Counted from the first letter of the stretch, positions 8,829-18,242 are shown. The stretch is DNA of 38,716 bases from Priestia filamentosa (GCF_900177535.1 NZ_FXAJ01000017.1:1-38716); one strand, 5' to 3'. Notes: generated from the sequence alone by a model not told the origin. Numbers and translations: made by a program.

Positions 8829-10166
8829 TTACATGGGAATAGAATTGTCGGCATTAATATAACCTGATCCATATATATTAGGATCTCGTTCTCCCCATAA
8901 AGTGGCACCATTTCTTAAAAGCTCTTTTACTTCATTCGGTGTGGCGTCTGGGGTAGCCTCCAAAATTAAGGCTACAACCCCTGCACATATGGGTGTTGCC
9001 ATCGAAGTACCCGATAAGGTCACATAATTGGAATCCACTCGGTTAGATTTTTGTAACTTATCCAGATAGGAATTAGGGGACCTTAATGAGACAATATTAA
9101 CACCTGGGGCTAAAATATCAGGTTTTGTTACTCCATATGGTGTAGGACCCCTACTTGAAAAGCTTGCTACATCGTCATCTTCCCTTGTTTCTGCTGTGTC
9201 TCGATCATCCAAAGCTCCAACAGTAATAATCTGATCACTGATGCCTGGACTCGCAATTGTCCCTTCGTCCGGCCCATCATTACCTGCTGCTACACAAACA
9301 ACTATTCCGCTATTCCATGCTAACTCCACATATTGAACCATAGGGTCATCATTTTCCCTGTCATATGCTGTCGGGGGACTACCCAATGACATACTAATAA
9401 TATCGATTTTAGGGGTATTATTAGGATCTTCATTGTATTTAATGCACCAATCAATCCCTTCCATGACTGTCTCTAATGATCCCGATCCCATTTTATTCAA
9501 CACCTTGACACCTATTACATTCGCTTTAGGTGCAGGTCCGATATACTTCCCTGAGGAGGCTGCTCCGTTACCCGCTACATCCCCAGCACAATGGGTCCCA
9601 TGTCCGTTATCATCATAAGGTTCCGTTTGCTGGTTAACAAAATCAACAAAGTTTACAATTCTACCTTGAAGATCCTGATGGGGGTGAATCCCGGTATCAA
9701 TAACTGCTACAGTCACTCCCTCACCTGTTAGTGTTGTTTCATTTCTCACGACATTTTTTGCATTAGCAGATGGAATGGCCACATCTAGCAATGCCTGAAC
9801 TTCACGATTTAAGTATACCTTTTTTATACAGGTACAATTATTGAGTATTTCTTCTAATGCCAAGGGTGATATTTCTGCACTTATACATGATACCAATGGA
9901 AACTCTTTTCTGACTTTGCATCCAAAATGCTTTCTAGCAATTTTGTTCACCTCAGTAAAGGCTGTCCTAAAGGAGGCTTCACTTTCCTCAAATTCTACAA
10001 CCAACTGTAACTTCTTTGTTTTTCTCATCCATCCCTCCAGTACATTATGCAAAAAACAGGGAGTCCATTTAAAAGGTTTATAAAAGTTTAATAGCATTTC
10101 ACGTAACGGACGATCTAACTTGTGAGCATTTTTTCGTACCATTGTAACCATTGAGTAACCAAACAT
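8829..10166 (-). CDS. aprX: AprX-like intracellular subtilisin (S8 serine protease)
   Basis: A 445-residue subtilase matching the length of B. subtilis AprX (about 442). Catalytic residues are Asp157 (VAVIDTGIHPH), His189 (DDNGHGTHCAG) and Ser388 (LSGTSMATP), with oxyanion Asn296 (AAGNDGP). No signal peptide is present; residues 1-130 form an N-terminal domain/propeptide, so it is probably cytoplasmic, as AprX is. The ATG at 10166 has AGAGGTG at good spacing. It appears intact. AprX is expressed in late growth; its role in sporulation is not established. An orthologous chromosomal copy may also exist. Confidence 0.85.
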   Translation of the reverse strand: MFGYSMVTMVRKNAHKLDRPLREMLLNFYKPFKWTPCFLHNVLEGWMRKTKKLQLVVEFEESEASFRTAFTEVNKIARKHFGCKVRKEFPLVSCISAEISPLALEEILNNCTCIKKVYLNREVQALLDVAIPSANAKNVVRNETTLTGEGVTVAVIDTGIHPHQDLQGRIVNFVDFVNQQTEPYDDNGHGTHCAGDVAGNGAASSGKYIGPAPKANVIGVKVLNKMGSGSLETVMEGIDWCIKYNEDPNNTPKIDIISMSLGSPPTAYDRENDDPMVQYVELAWNSGIVVCVAAGNDGPDEGTIASPGISDQIITVGALDDRDTAETREDDDVASFSSRGPTPYGVTKPDILAPGVNIVSLRSPNSYLDKLQKSNRVDSNYVTLSGTSMATPICAGVVALILEATPDATPNEVKELLRNGATLWGERDPNIYGSGYINADNSIPM

Positions 10167-10532
10167 TGTTTCACCTCTATTAATTTGTATATTTCATAAT
10201 AATCTATGAAATTGATGTTAAAGAGGTAACGGCGTTTGGCTAACTATCTTATCAAGAGTATTTTTACAATAATCACCATTGTCCAATTTGTATGCGAATT
10301 TTCTACTATAATGATCAGAACAATAAAGTACTAAAATGGGAAAGGATCTGTAGTTTCCCAATTTTTTAATTCAAATTATTACTTAGTTTTCCCCTTTTAA
10401 GGAAATCAGACTTATATCCAAATTTGTCCTTCCTCGTTCCCAAAATCACCCCTATTGTTTTTTTTATATCATAGGGCTTAAGGTCCCAAGGACTAAGACA
10501 ACTACATAGAGTATCTAATATCCACATAGTTG

Positions 10533-10541
10533 CATACCATA
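10533..10541 (+). promoter_or_regulatory. SigK-like -10 element before cotW
   Basis: CATACCATA fits the sigma-K -10 pattern CATAnnnTA about 38 bases before the cotW start. No convincing -35 (mACm) is seen at 15-17 bases, so this is tentative. Confidence 0.3.
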
Positions 10542-10578
10542 GTATGAAACATATCAAAGAAAGGTGGGTAAAATATAT

Positions 10579-10815
10579 ATGAGTGATTCACCAAAACAAC
10601 AATCAACTAAGCAACAGGCAAACATGGTCCCCGATAAGGTTGTAGATTTAATGGTTGGTAATATCTTAAGAAAGAATGGCGTTAAGACTGAGGATGTAAA
10701 AAAGAACTTATCGGATGAACAGAAACAAATGCTGAGGGAATTGGTCGAGGACTTGAAGGAACAAGTTGATCAATTCAGTAAAGGGAAACAAAAGTCCACT
10801 GAGTCAAGTGAATAG
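10579..10815 (+). CDS. cotW: CotW-like spore coat/exosporium protein
   Basis: A 78-residue protein with the pattern VGNILRKNGVKTEDVKK followed by LSDEQKQMLRELVEDLKEQV, which matches my recollection of the CotW N-terminal helical region. CotW belongs to the insoluble crust genes of B. subtilis. GGTGGG ten bases upstream selects ATG 10579 rather than the GTG at 10564. Charged, helical, no membrane segment. It is directly followed by a terminator and then by two CotX-family genes, the same grouping as in cotVWX, which supports the call. It is shorter than B. subtilis CotW. Confidence 0.65.
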   Translation: MSDSPKQQSTKQQANMVPDKVVDLMVGNILRKNGVKTEDVKKNLSDEQKQMLRELVEDLKEQVDQFSKGKQKSTESSE

Positions 10816-10824
10816 AATTATACA

Positions 10825-10860
10825 AAGAAAACACCTATTCATAGGTGTTTTCTTTATTTT
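10825..10860 (+). terminator. Intrinsic terminator after cotW
   Basis: AAGAAAACACCTAT (10825-10838) pairs perfectly with ATAGGTGTTTTCTT (10841-10854), followed by TATTTTT. It separates cotW from cotX, which therefore needs its own promoter. Confidence 0.85.
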
Positions 10861-10914
10861 TGAAAATAGTTAAATACGCTAGTGAATATGCACAGTCTCA
10901 CTAGACACAAAATC

Positions 10915-10923
10915 CATATGCTA
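10915..10923 (+). promoter_or_regulatory. SigK-like -10 element before cotX
   Basis: CATATGCTA matches CATAnnnTA and lies about 30 bases before the cotX start, giving a short leader. The -35 is not clear. A sigma-K promoter would agree with late mother-cell expression of coat genes. Confidence 0.4.
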
Positions 10924-10952
10924 TCCTATACTATAGAAAAAGGAGTGTTAAT

Positions 10953-11486
10953 ATGGCATCATCTTGGCGTTACCGTACTGATCATTCTCCTAGCCAAAAA
11001 CGTCGCAATTTTTACAAGGATGGGCATGGATCAAATTATGATTATAGTCCTACCGTTAGAGATAATGAAGGTAGTAATATCAATCAGTTTGATTCTTTGG
11101 AGAACAACTATGATGCAACTGTTTTACAAGATGGAGGGCTATTCTCATCTATGGATCAAGAATCAGACGAAATAATTTGGGTGAAGGATTCCTGTAATAT
11201 CACAGTAAACTCCACGGATACGCAAGCTGGAATTTCCCTGCAAGTGGGTTTACAGTTAGCAATTGCATTGGTCCTTAGCATCACGATTGGGGATACAGAG
11301 CGAGGCGAATCTGTGTCACACGAGCTCCTACAATACTTCAACACTGATCAAACCAACAAACAGAAGATTCTTATTTGTAATTCCAAAGACGCTACAGTAA
11401 CAACTACAGACACGGATTTGGCAATCAATATTCAAGTTCTGCTACAGGTACTAGTAGCATTGGTAGTCATAATTGATATTTTATAA
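10953..11486 (+). CDS. cotX: CotX-family spore coat protein
   Basis: 177 residues, close to B. subtilis CotX (172). Two copies of the family motif are seen: VKDSCNITVNSTDTQAGISL with LQLAIALVLSITIGD (about 70-115), and SKDATVTTTDTDLAINIQVL with LQVLVALVVIIDIL (about 140-177). The hydrophobic stretches are probably buried in insoluble assemblies, not membrane anchors. The N-terminal 60 residues are polar and Asn/Tyr/Asp-rich. Start ATG 10953 follows AAGGAG. Such proteins form the outermost crust or exosporium layer. Confidence 0.82.
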   Translation: MASSWRYRTDHSPSQKRRNFYKDGHGSNYDYSPTVRDNEGSNINQFDSLENNYDATVLQDGGLFSSMDQESDEIIWVKDSCNITVNSTDTQAGISLQVGLQLAIALVLSITIGDTERGESVSHELLQYFNTDQTNKQKILICNSKDATVTTTDTDLAINIQVLLQVLVALVVIIDIL

Positions 11487-11507
11487 AAAACAAAAGAGGT
11501 GAATAAT

Positions 11508-11933
11508 ATGACAACAGATAAAAAATGGCGTGCTTTAGATCACTGCGATGACCCCAACGATGAGACTGTGCTTCAAGAAGGGGATCAAGTCGTCTCCAAT
11601 GAACAGGGTTCGTTTGAATGGATTATAATTAAAGATTCTGAAGGCGTCGATGTCACAACCACTGATACTCAGGCGGCTGTCTCCTTACAAGTTGGAATTC
11701 AGGTTGCAATTGCAATTGTTCTTAGTATTACCATTGGGGATACTAATCGAGCCAACGAGGTCGTCCACGACCTCAAGCAAATTATCAAAACTAGACAACG
11801 TAATTCTCAAAAAACGATTATAGAAGGATCTAAAAATGTTCAGATTACTACAAATGATACAGATCTAGCCATTAATATACAATTGTTAATTAAAATTCTC
11901 GTCGCTATCGTTGTTAGACTAGACATCCTGTAA
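11508..11933 (+). CDS. cotV: CotV/CotX-family spore coat protein
   Basis: A 141-residue second member of the CotX/CotV family 21 bases after the first stop, in the same transcript. It has IKDSEGVDVTTTDTQAAVSL with VAIAIVLSITIGDTN, then SKNVQITTNDTDLAINIQLL and a terminal hydrophobic strand ending RLDIL. GAGGTG before AATAAT places the start at ATG 11508. The length is nearer CotV (about 128) than CotX, so the symbol is tentative. The terminal motif repeats the one in the neighbour, suggesting ancient duplication. Confidence 0.75.
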   Translation: MTTDKKWRALDHCDDPNDETVLQEGDQVVSNEQGSFEWIIIKDSEGVDVTTTDTQAAVSLQVGIQVAIAIVLSITIGDTNRANEVVHDLKQIIKTRQRNSQKTIIEGSKNVQITTNDTDLAINIQLLIKILVAIVVRLDIL

Positions 11934-12208
11934 TCAGGAGATTGGAGTAGAAATCTAAAGGAAATGGATGTAAATATACGTTAATTATTGAGGGAACTAG
12001 GATAAATAAATAATAAAGTTCCTAATAACTTTCGTATAAAATATATTCACTATAGTATGTGAAGTATCGACATTTACACCAAAGGAAAATCACAGGATTT
12101 TTAATCCCTATTACTCATTTAAGTGAAATTAGAAGGATCCATTAATAATAGCCTGTGAGTAAACTTAGCTAAGTTTATCGGCTCCCTCTTTAAAAAGAGA
12201 AGAGAGGT

Positions 12209-12245
12209 AAAAAGGCTTTCCTACCAGATGGAGAAGGCCTTTTTC
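12209..12245 (+). terminator. Orphan hairpin terminator
   Basis: AAAAAGGC pairs with GGCCTTTTT around a 20-base loop that also pairs in part. The 270 bases between the coat genes and this site hold no gene I can support; it may end the cot transcript. Confidence 0.55.
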
Positions 12246-12386
12246 ATTACATAATAGAAGGAGTGGCTAAAGATCAGGGATTTCGTGCACCTACAATGGA
12301 GAGGATATATAGATTAATAGTGACATCTGTTCCCATAAAATATTTGTTTTTTTACCATTTTGATTTTTAAGATTCTTTAAAGAATC

Positions 12387-12521
12387 TTAAAATAGTCCCA
12401 TAGCTAATTTATCTAATTGCACATTATTTTTACGGGGAGCACAAACCGTAGCAAATCCATTAAACAATTCTTCCAGGATATCCGTATTCAATCGCTTGAA
12501 TCCAGGTGCTGTTTCCGTCAT
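12387..12521 (-). pseudogene. Decayed RHH antitoxin-like gene
   Basis: MTETAPGFKRLNTDILEELF matches the intact gene at 34089-34250 (MTKTAPGFKRLNADIPEELF), but the second half (from FATVCAPRKNNVQ) is garbled and the conserved LVRLLEKEL ending is absent. The upstream region retains an eroded form of the paralog's ATCACTCA operator. It is a broken duplicate. Confidence 0.7.
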
Positions 12522-12705
12522 AACATTCCCCATCCCCTTAAAATACAAGTCACTCGTTCGGTTAATTTGTATACAGTTTAAAGGGTATAAATTCAATTTT
12601 CAATATTTTTTCCCAAAAGGGATTGCAACAATGTAAGCAATAATCTTTTTATTTACTTCATACATTTGCATACGAAAGGTTAATATAACTATACTTTATT
12701 ACGTA

Positions 12706-12870
12706 AAGGGGCGGTCTTCGACACTTGTATGCCTATATCGCATCCATGCCTACGTATGGGGTTTCGCTCCCCAAACGCTGACCAACGGAAGCCCGTTGGA
12801 TTACTTCAAAAGCTCCCCCAATCCACTCATTTGAGGTTTCAGGTGTAATGTGTCTCTCAACTCCTTAAAT
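12706..12870 (-). ncRNA. Candidate IS605-type right end with omega-RNA-like fold, no tnpB
   Basis: A GC-rich island in AT-rich DNA. Read on the minus strand it has hairpins CCAACGG-N4-CCGTTGG (12799-12782) and GGGG-N7-CCCC (12772-12758), then a repeated TAGGCAT and a terminus AAGTGTCGAAGACCGCCCC near 12706. From memory this resembles the 3' ends of Firmicutes IS605/IS1341 elements, where the TnpB guide RNA scaffold lies. No tnpB frame remains upstream. The alternative is an unrelated structured RNA on the plus strand ahead of the 12986 ORF. Confidence 0.4.
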
Positions 12871-12985
12871 TCTTGACTTCACGGTCCTACGGTTTACCGT
12901 TGAAAGACAATGTCATTTTGACCATGCTTTCAAAATAAATTAGAAAGTGAGAGGAGATGATGGAGTGGGGAGGATAGTCAAGAAA

Positions 12986-13159
12986 ATGTGGATCATTACA
13001 GAGGATGAGAAAGACCAACATTTTGTTAATGCTATAAACAGAATTCTGGAAAATGTTGAATCACTGAGAGGGAGCGCAATGAAAGCAGAGGATGGGAACG
13101 TTGAGGAACCCTATACAAAGATTTTAAAAGATTTGAGGCTTCTCAAAGTTTATAAATAA
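12986..13159 (+). CDS. hypothetical small helical protein
   Basis: An open frame from GTG 12947, with an ATG at 12986 behind GGGGAGG. The product (MWIITEDEKDQHFVNAINRI onward) is acidic and helical, ending KILKDLRLLKVYK. No family recognised. It follows the GC-rich structured stretch and could be a fragment. The 170 bases after it show no gene. Confidence 0.35.
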   Translation: MWIITEDEKDQHFVNAINRILENVESLRGSAMKAEDGNVEEPYTKILKDLRLLKVYK

Positions 13160-13338
13160 GAGCCTACACTTCAGGGGGACCGTTTATATTTATTTCTGAT
13201 AGCTCCTGTTATGTAAACTAATTCCCGGCAATCCTAAACTAACTGTAAAATAATTATGCTTTCTTAATGTGTCATTAGAGACTAGATAAGTATTCCTCTT
13301 TTTATATAAAATAAACATGTATAAAGTATATATGTTTC

Positions 13339-13386
13339 AGCTTGTAGACAAAGTCCAAGAAAGAACTTCTGTCTACAAGCTTTTTT
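13339..13386 (+). terminator. Hairpin at the left end of the IS1182-like element
   Basis: AGCTTGTAGACA (13339-13350) pairs perfectly with TGTCTACAAGCT (13370-13381) and is followed by a T-run. Placed just inside the terminus, it may stop transcription entering the transposase. Confidence 0.65.
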
Positions 13387-13426
13387 ATATAATGGAGAGA
13401 GGAGATTGATTTTGTGGGGGTATATG

Positions 13427-14602
13427 ATGTTATCTAAACACTTAGAAGAGGGTGGAAATCAAATTAAGATGGTAGCGTTGGACCAGTTGATCCCGAAAGA
13501 CCATTTAGTAAGGAAGATCGAACAGGCCATCGATTTTGAATTTATTTATGATTTAGTAAAAGATAAATGCTGTTTAGATAATGGGAGACCAAGTATTGCC
13601 CCTGCTGTCTTGATTAAAATGGTGTTCATCCAATATCTATTCGGTATTCGTTCAATGCGCTAAACTATTAAAGAGATTGAAACGAACGTATCTTACCGTT
13701 GGTTTATTGGGTATACCTTTACAGAGAAAATCCCACACTTCTCTACTTCGGTAAAAACTATGTTCGTTGTTTTCAAGATACAGCTCTTTTTGAACAGATT
13801 TTTTATCGAATCTTAAAAGAAGCTATAATAAAAGGATTGGTCAATCCGGATGTTGCTTTTATTGATTTAACGCATGTAAAAGCCAATACGAATAAAAAGC
13901 AGTTTGAGAAAAAAGTAGCTCGAGTGGAAACAAGAAGTTATCCAGTTCAGTTAGATGAAGAAATCAATATTGATCATGAGGGACACAGAAAAAAGTCTTT
14001 CCCCCATAGAATAGGGAAGAGGTAAAAGAAATAAAGATCAGCACAACCGATCCAGAAAGTGGGAAAGCCAAAGGCTGTAGCTGTAGATGCTGGATATAAA
14101 ACACCTTAATCAAAACATTCGACCTGTTAGGCCTTATACAAGACCAAGGAGAAAAGAAGGCTACCTCAAAAAAGAAGAGTATGGGTATGATGAACACTTT
14201 AATCACTAGATTTGTCCCGAAGGACAAATCTTTTCATACCGTACAACCACCCGAGATTGATACCGACAATATGCTTCCCATCCTCAACTCTGAAAAAATT
14301 ATCCTCTACTAGAATCGTACACTCAAAGTCAAAATCATACGAAGTGGATTCATCGACATATGTGGCAAGATTATATAGAGGAAACCGAGCACCTGAGGCA
14401 TACAAATTTGAATAGAAGGCTATACGCAAAACGTAAAGAAACGATTGAAAGAGTGTTTGTGGACGCAAAGGAAAAGCATGGCATGCGTTGGACAACCCCT
14501 AGGGGGTTTAAAAAAGTTTCAATGCAAGCGATGCTTACATTTGCAGCTATGAATCTTAAAAAATTGGTAAACTGGACAAGGCAAGGACCATGTCCGGTTT
14601 AA
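13427..14602 (+). pseudogene. IS1182-family transposase, multiply broken
   Basis: N-terminal part (13427-13660: LEEGGNQIKMVALDQLIPKD, LIKMVFIQYLFGIRSMR) ends at TAA 13661-13663 where the next residues TIKEIETNVSYRWFIG continue in frame, so CAA probably became TAA. A frameshift follows near 13720, then ALFEQIFYRILKEAIIKGLV and FIDLTHVKANTNKKQ. The middle is scrambled and partly missing. The C-terminal block (KRKETIERVFVDAKEKHGMR, AMNLKKLVNW) is legible at 14410-14602. Not functional. Confidence 0.82.
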
Positions 14603-14632
14603 TAAGCAAGGCTTTTTCACTAAATAAACAAC

Positions 14633-14668
14633 AACCCCCACTCTAACCTATGGGTTAGAGTGGGGGTT
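14633..14668 (+). terminator. Strong terminator of the IS1182-like element
   Basis: AACCCCCACTCTAACC (14633-14648) pairs perfectly with GGTTAGAGTGGGGGTT (14653-14668), followed by TT. It lies 30 bases after the transposase stop. Confidence 0.85.
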
Positions 14669-14697
14669 TTCCACGGTCTGAAACATATATAAAGTAT

Positions 14698-15951
14698 CAC
14701 ACGTGTTGATCATCCAGAAACTCCCTCGTATAGTTTTCGATAGAATTCAAGTGTTTCATGGATGGCTATTCGCCATTCTAAAGGCAGGGTAGCGCAAAGA
14801 AACAGACGTGTGAACCCTGTGAATGATAAGGATTTTCGTGTGTTTTTCTTACTCCCTTGTATATGTAAAAACTTTAGTAAAACATAGGCGATAAGTGCAG
14901 TGAACAACTGATTGAACACAGCGTTTGGTGTTGTACCGAATAAAATGGGTACATTTAAGTGTTGTTTGATCCAGCGAAAGAACGATTCAATGGCCCAGCG
15001 TGATTTATACATGTCGGCAATTTCTTCTGCCGTGACGTTCATCAAGCTTGTCACAACGCGTATCTCCTTACCTTCATGATCGGTAAATTGCACGACACGA
15101 TGGCGTGTCTTTGTCTGTTTTTGTGGGGTGCCAAGGATACACGTAAAATCGTCGGTCACATTCGAGTCTTTTTTACGCGTACCTTTCAGCGCTTTTTTGC
15201 GATTTAATTGGATATTCTCTTTTAAGCGAATGACAAAATGTTGTTTTTCGTTCTCTGTCACGTAGCGATCGACTTTCTCAATTGAAAAATAGGCACGGTC
15301 GCCTATGAAGATAAAGCGTTTGTCCTCAAGGGATGCACCAACTGGTCCGTCATTTTTTAACCCTGTTGTTTCAACGACTTGAAGAGGCATCGCGGTTTCG
15401 TTGGTGAAGCTAACATGCAGTTTAATGCCTGCGCGTTCGCCGTGATAAATCGCCCAGGGTAGGCGTGTCTTCCCGACTGTTACCGTTGTCGAGTCCACTG
15501 CCATCGGTATTTTTTTCATCTTGAGTGTGCGACGAGTAGCTCGATTGAGCTTCCCGACAATGACTTCAAAAATACGTTTCATAATGGCATAATTAAGGGC
15601 CTTCATGTGCTTGGAAAGCGAAGAATGATCAATGGAAATGAGTCCAAAACTTGGCCCAACATCGGCTGCATGACGTAAGCTTTTCCATTCGTTTGTCGCT
15701 GCACCAATCAAATAGGAAATAAGCGTTGACACGGTACATTTTCTGGCTGTGTCAACAAAACCAAACTCGGCTAGAATCGTTTGAAGTTCAGTTTCGGAAA
15801 GAAAGTTTTGAATGAGATGTAGCGATGTGGTATTCTTGTTCATGAGAGATTCCTCGTTTCGTAAATGTTGGTATGGTAACTTACATTTTACATGAGAATC
15901 TCTCTTTTTTATTTAGTTTTATTGGAATAAATTAGATAATCAACAGGCGTG
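14698..15951 (-). mobile_element. IS4-family insertion, intact, with 9-bp target duplication
   Basis: Inverted ends CACACGTGTTGATCATC (14698-14714) and, inverted at 15935-15951, CACGCCTGTTGATTATC match at 14 of 17 positions. ATAAAGTAT occurs on both sides (14689-14697 and 15952-15960), a 9-bp duplication typical of the family. The insertion sits at the outer edge of the IS1182-like right end. Confidence 0.88.
14710..15843 (-). CDS. IS4-family transposase
   Basis: 377 residues with an RNase-H-like DDE core: Asp117 (AVDSTTV), Asp182 (FIGDRAYF) and Glu286. The family signature Y-x2-R-x3-E-x6-K is exact (Tyr279, Arg282, Glu286, Lys293 in YKSRWAIESFFRWIK). The N-terminus is helical, followed by a conserved LISYLIGAATNEWKSLRHAA segment. 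No lesion is seen, and the perfect target duplication suggests a fairly recent arrival. Confidence 0.9.
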   Translation of the reverse strand: MNKNTTSLHLIQNFLSETELQTILAEFGFVDTARKCTVSTLISYLIGAATNEWKSLRHAADVGPSFGLISIDHSSLSKHMKALNYAIMKRIFEVIVGKLNRATRRTLKMKKIPMAVDSTTVTVGKTRLPWAIYHGERAGIKLHVSFTNETAMPLQVVETTGLKNDGPVGASLEDKRFIFIGDRAYFSIEKVDRYVTENEKQHFVIRLKENIQLNRKKALKGTRKKDSNVTDDFTCILGTPQKQTKTRHRVVQFTDHEGKEIRVVTSLMNVTAEEIADMYKSRWAIESFFRWIKQHLNVPILFGTTPNAVFNQLFTALIAYVLLKFLHIQGSKKNTRKSLSFTGFTRLFLCATLPLEWRIAIHETLEFYRKLYEGVSG

Positions 15952-15998
15952 ATAAAGTATATATGTTTCTCTCCAAGTATAAATGATAATTTAATTAT

Positions 15999-17709
15999 GG
16001 TTCTTACGGGAGTTTGGGGAAACCAGAAATCAAACGTCTTTAAAAGATATTGTATTTTTTTGAAATAATGTTTAAAGACGATATAAAACTCTCTTCTCTA
16101 AAAGATTTAAACCCGCACGGCCATAAGTCATTCGTTTGATCGTCTTCAGACGATTAATTTGCCCTTCTAAAAGGCCATTACTGTAAGACATAGTAAAGGC
16201 ATTTTTCACCGCTTGCAGGTCACTTCGCAACCGAAAAGCGTAATAATAAAACGGCTGATTACGGCTTGATAACTGACCTTTAAGCCATAACAAAAGAGAT
16301 TCATAATCTCTCTTATTAATCGCTTCGCGATAAGCTTGAATAGTAGAATAAAGGCTGTCTAATTGCGGATAAAGCTGACAACATTTTTTCAAAAGCTTCT
16401 TTTCTTCTTCAGAAAGGTCAACAGCGAGCTTTCATAACCAGGAACTTAATTTCTTGCGCGAAAGATGAAAAGCATTTTCTTGTGACAGATGATGCTTTCG
16501 TTTCTTGCGTATAGATTCCACAATTGTGCGTACAGATGAAAAGGTTCCTTTGTAATTCTGTTCCTGGAGAATAGAATAAATTTCTTTTACTGTATTTCCT
16601 TCCTGCTCTAGCTTATAGATCTGATCATAATAGGGATTGGCGGCTTTTGTTCGCTCTCTTGTGAAAGACGGCGGCCCGTTCATATTTATATACTTACGTA
16701 CTGTCCTTCGATCCAGTTCATATTCTCTTGCGAGTCTTGATATATTTTGCCCTTTCTTATAAGCCTGTTTGATTTCCTGAATAAGCAGCCATTTCTGTTC
16801 TTGTCGATTTTTTATTCGCTGTTCTAGCCGAGTCAATGGGGGAGAATCCTTCATGGATCTCTTAGGCTGTTCCTGCCAGCTAATGGACGAAGGCACCATA
16901 GTTGCCAGAAAAGAATCCAGCTGTTTCTTTGCATTTTGAATAAAGTGCCACCGGTCATACACTTGAAGAATCGAGCGATTCGCTTTTGTGATTGCCTGTC
17001 GGTATCCGGTAAATCCATCACGGCTGATTACCTCAATAGATGGATGTTCCTTTATCCAGGATGTGACCGTTTCCGGCAAACGATCGGGAAGAATAGCCAA
17101 AGGGTTGTTCGTTTGAAGGTCACAGATCAGTGTTCCATAAGTGTTTCCTTTGCGGAAAGCAAAATCACCAAGTCCGATAAAAGGGTGACACCTCTAATGA
17201 TATATTCTTTCGATGAATCAATGTCAGAAGTGTATCATGGCTGACTGGAATATGGGCAGCCTTAGCTACTTTTTCAGCCGCTAAGCAGCTGGTAGAAAAA
17301 GCGATTTTCTCCAGAACACTTTCCGTTCTTCGTGTCCTTCTTCCACTTGACGAGAAGCCTTCGTATCGTTCAGTAAAGACTTTCACCCGACAGGTTACAT
17401 TTTCGCAAAACCACTTTCTTGTCAGGACGAGCAGCTGGACAGGCTGCCCGCTGATGGGGAGATCTTGTACTTTTCGAGTATACCGGCTGTGAGGGCGGGA
17501 GCTGTACGTTGAACAGTTGGGGCAAGGGGCGGAAGCACGGGTGCTTTTTACAGTTAATAGCAGAGCATTGTCGATAGAAGAAATATGGACAAGATCCAAA
17601 TAAGGATCGGGAGAAGACCAGGAAAGAGAATTCATATAAAGCACACTCCTTAGGTTATTATACTAACCTAATAACCAAAATGCCTCTTCCCCAAACTTCC
17701 GTAAGAACC
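15999..17709 (-). mobile_element. ISL3-family element, decayed copy
   Basis: Imperfect inverted ends GGTTCTTACGGGAGTTTGG (15999 on) and, read inward from 17709, GGTTCTTACGGAAGTTTGG enclose a broken ISL3 transposase. I see no clear 8-bp target duplication. It is not the same IS as the intact ISL3 copy at 21036, whose ends differ. Confidence 0.85.
16072..17635 (-). pseudogene. ISL3-family transposase with one frameshift and one nonsense codon
   Basis: The N-terminal zinc-binding part (CPNCSTYSSRPHSRYTRKV, WFCENVTC) runs from ATG 17635 to about 17185, where one base change in the CCCTTTT run shifts the frame away from PFIGLGDFAFRKGNTYGTL. The DDE region continues in the correct frame (VISRDGFTGYRQAI, VYDRWHFIQNAKKQL) to an in-frame TGA at 16432-16434 and then continues as KLAVDLSEEEK. 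The ending SNGLLEGQINRLKTIKRMTY (catalytic Glu) is preserved. Two small lesions indicate recent decay. Confidence 0.88.
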
Positions 17710-17883
17710 ATTTTTAAATTAGCATTTCTACTAGAGGAAGAACTCTATAACGATTTCAAGGAAAAGTAATGTATTTAAACAGGAAAAAAGCACCTTCCCG
17801 GTCAGGAAAGCATCCCATGTTAAATAATAACGAAGAAGATTTATTATAACATGGGTGTCCTCAAAAAACAGGAGGGTTTAATC

Positions 17884-18239
17884 ATGGAACGGACTGAAAA
17901 ATTATTGCTAATGAATTAGTTGATGAAATGACGGACTTACAAGTGATGAAGGAAGACTATATTCGATTAAAAGAACAACTCCTTTTACATCAATTTATGA
18001 GAAATGAACGAGAAGTTTTTGAGCTTGCTCTGGATCAATGTAGTGTTCGTGAGACAGCAAAGATTTTACATAAAGATGAAGAAATGATCAAGAAAATCAG
18101 AAGAAAAATCTTACGAAAGTTAGAGGTATCTTCAATCAAAGCAGCTGTGGAGTTGTATGAAAAAATGGTCGATGGTGGTACGCCTACCCCCTCATTTTTT
18201 AATAACGGAACGGATAAAGAACGTGTGCGTTTTTTGTGA
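17884..18239 (+). pseudogene. Module copy A: HTH (sigma r4/LuxR-like) gene with internal deletion
   Basis: Homologous to the gene at 33592-33975. MERTEKLLL is followed by a 28-base loss between two ATTGCT repeats that shifts the frame, and the remainder is read from an ATG at 17928. The readable part has the HTH CSVRETAKILHKDEEMIKKI and then RRKILRKLEVSS, resembling region 4 of sigma factors or LuxR. The upstream sequence with ACAGGAGGGTTTAATCATGG is shared with copy B. The ORF from 17928 might still produce the C-terminal DNA-binding half. Confidence 0.65.
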
Positions 18240-18242
18240 AAG

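Larger units (their letters stand above)
13327..14691 (+). mobile_element. IS1182-like element, decayed
   Basis: Perfect 14-bp inverted repeats TATATATGTTTCAG (13327-13340) and CTGAAACATATATA (14678-14691) enclose a broken transposase and two hairpins. At 1365 bases it is shorter than the family's usual 1.6-1.9 kb, so a large internal deletion is likely. Its right flank was later hit by IS4. Confidence 0.75.

Noticed and set aside
10366-10557. 63-codon minus-strand ORF upstream of cotW
   Set aside because: It has no convincing ribosome site, occupies the probable cotW promoter and lacks any family pattern.
13964-14495. Minus-strand ORFs within the IS1182-like pseudogene
   Set aside because: They are antisense shadows of the transposase and have no ribosome sites.
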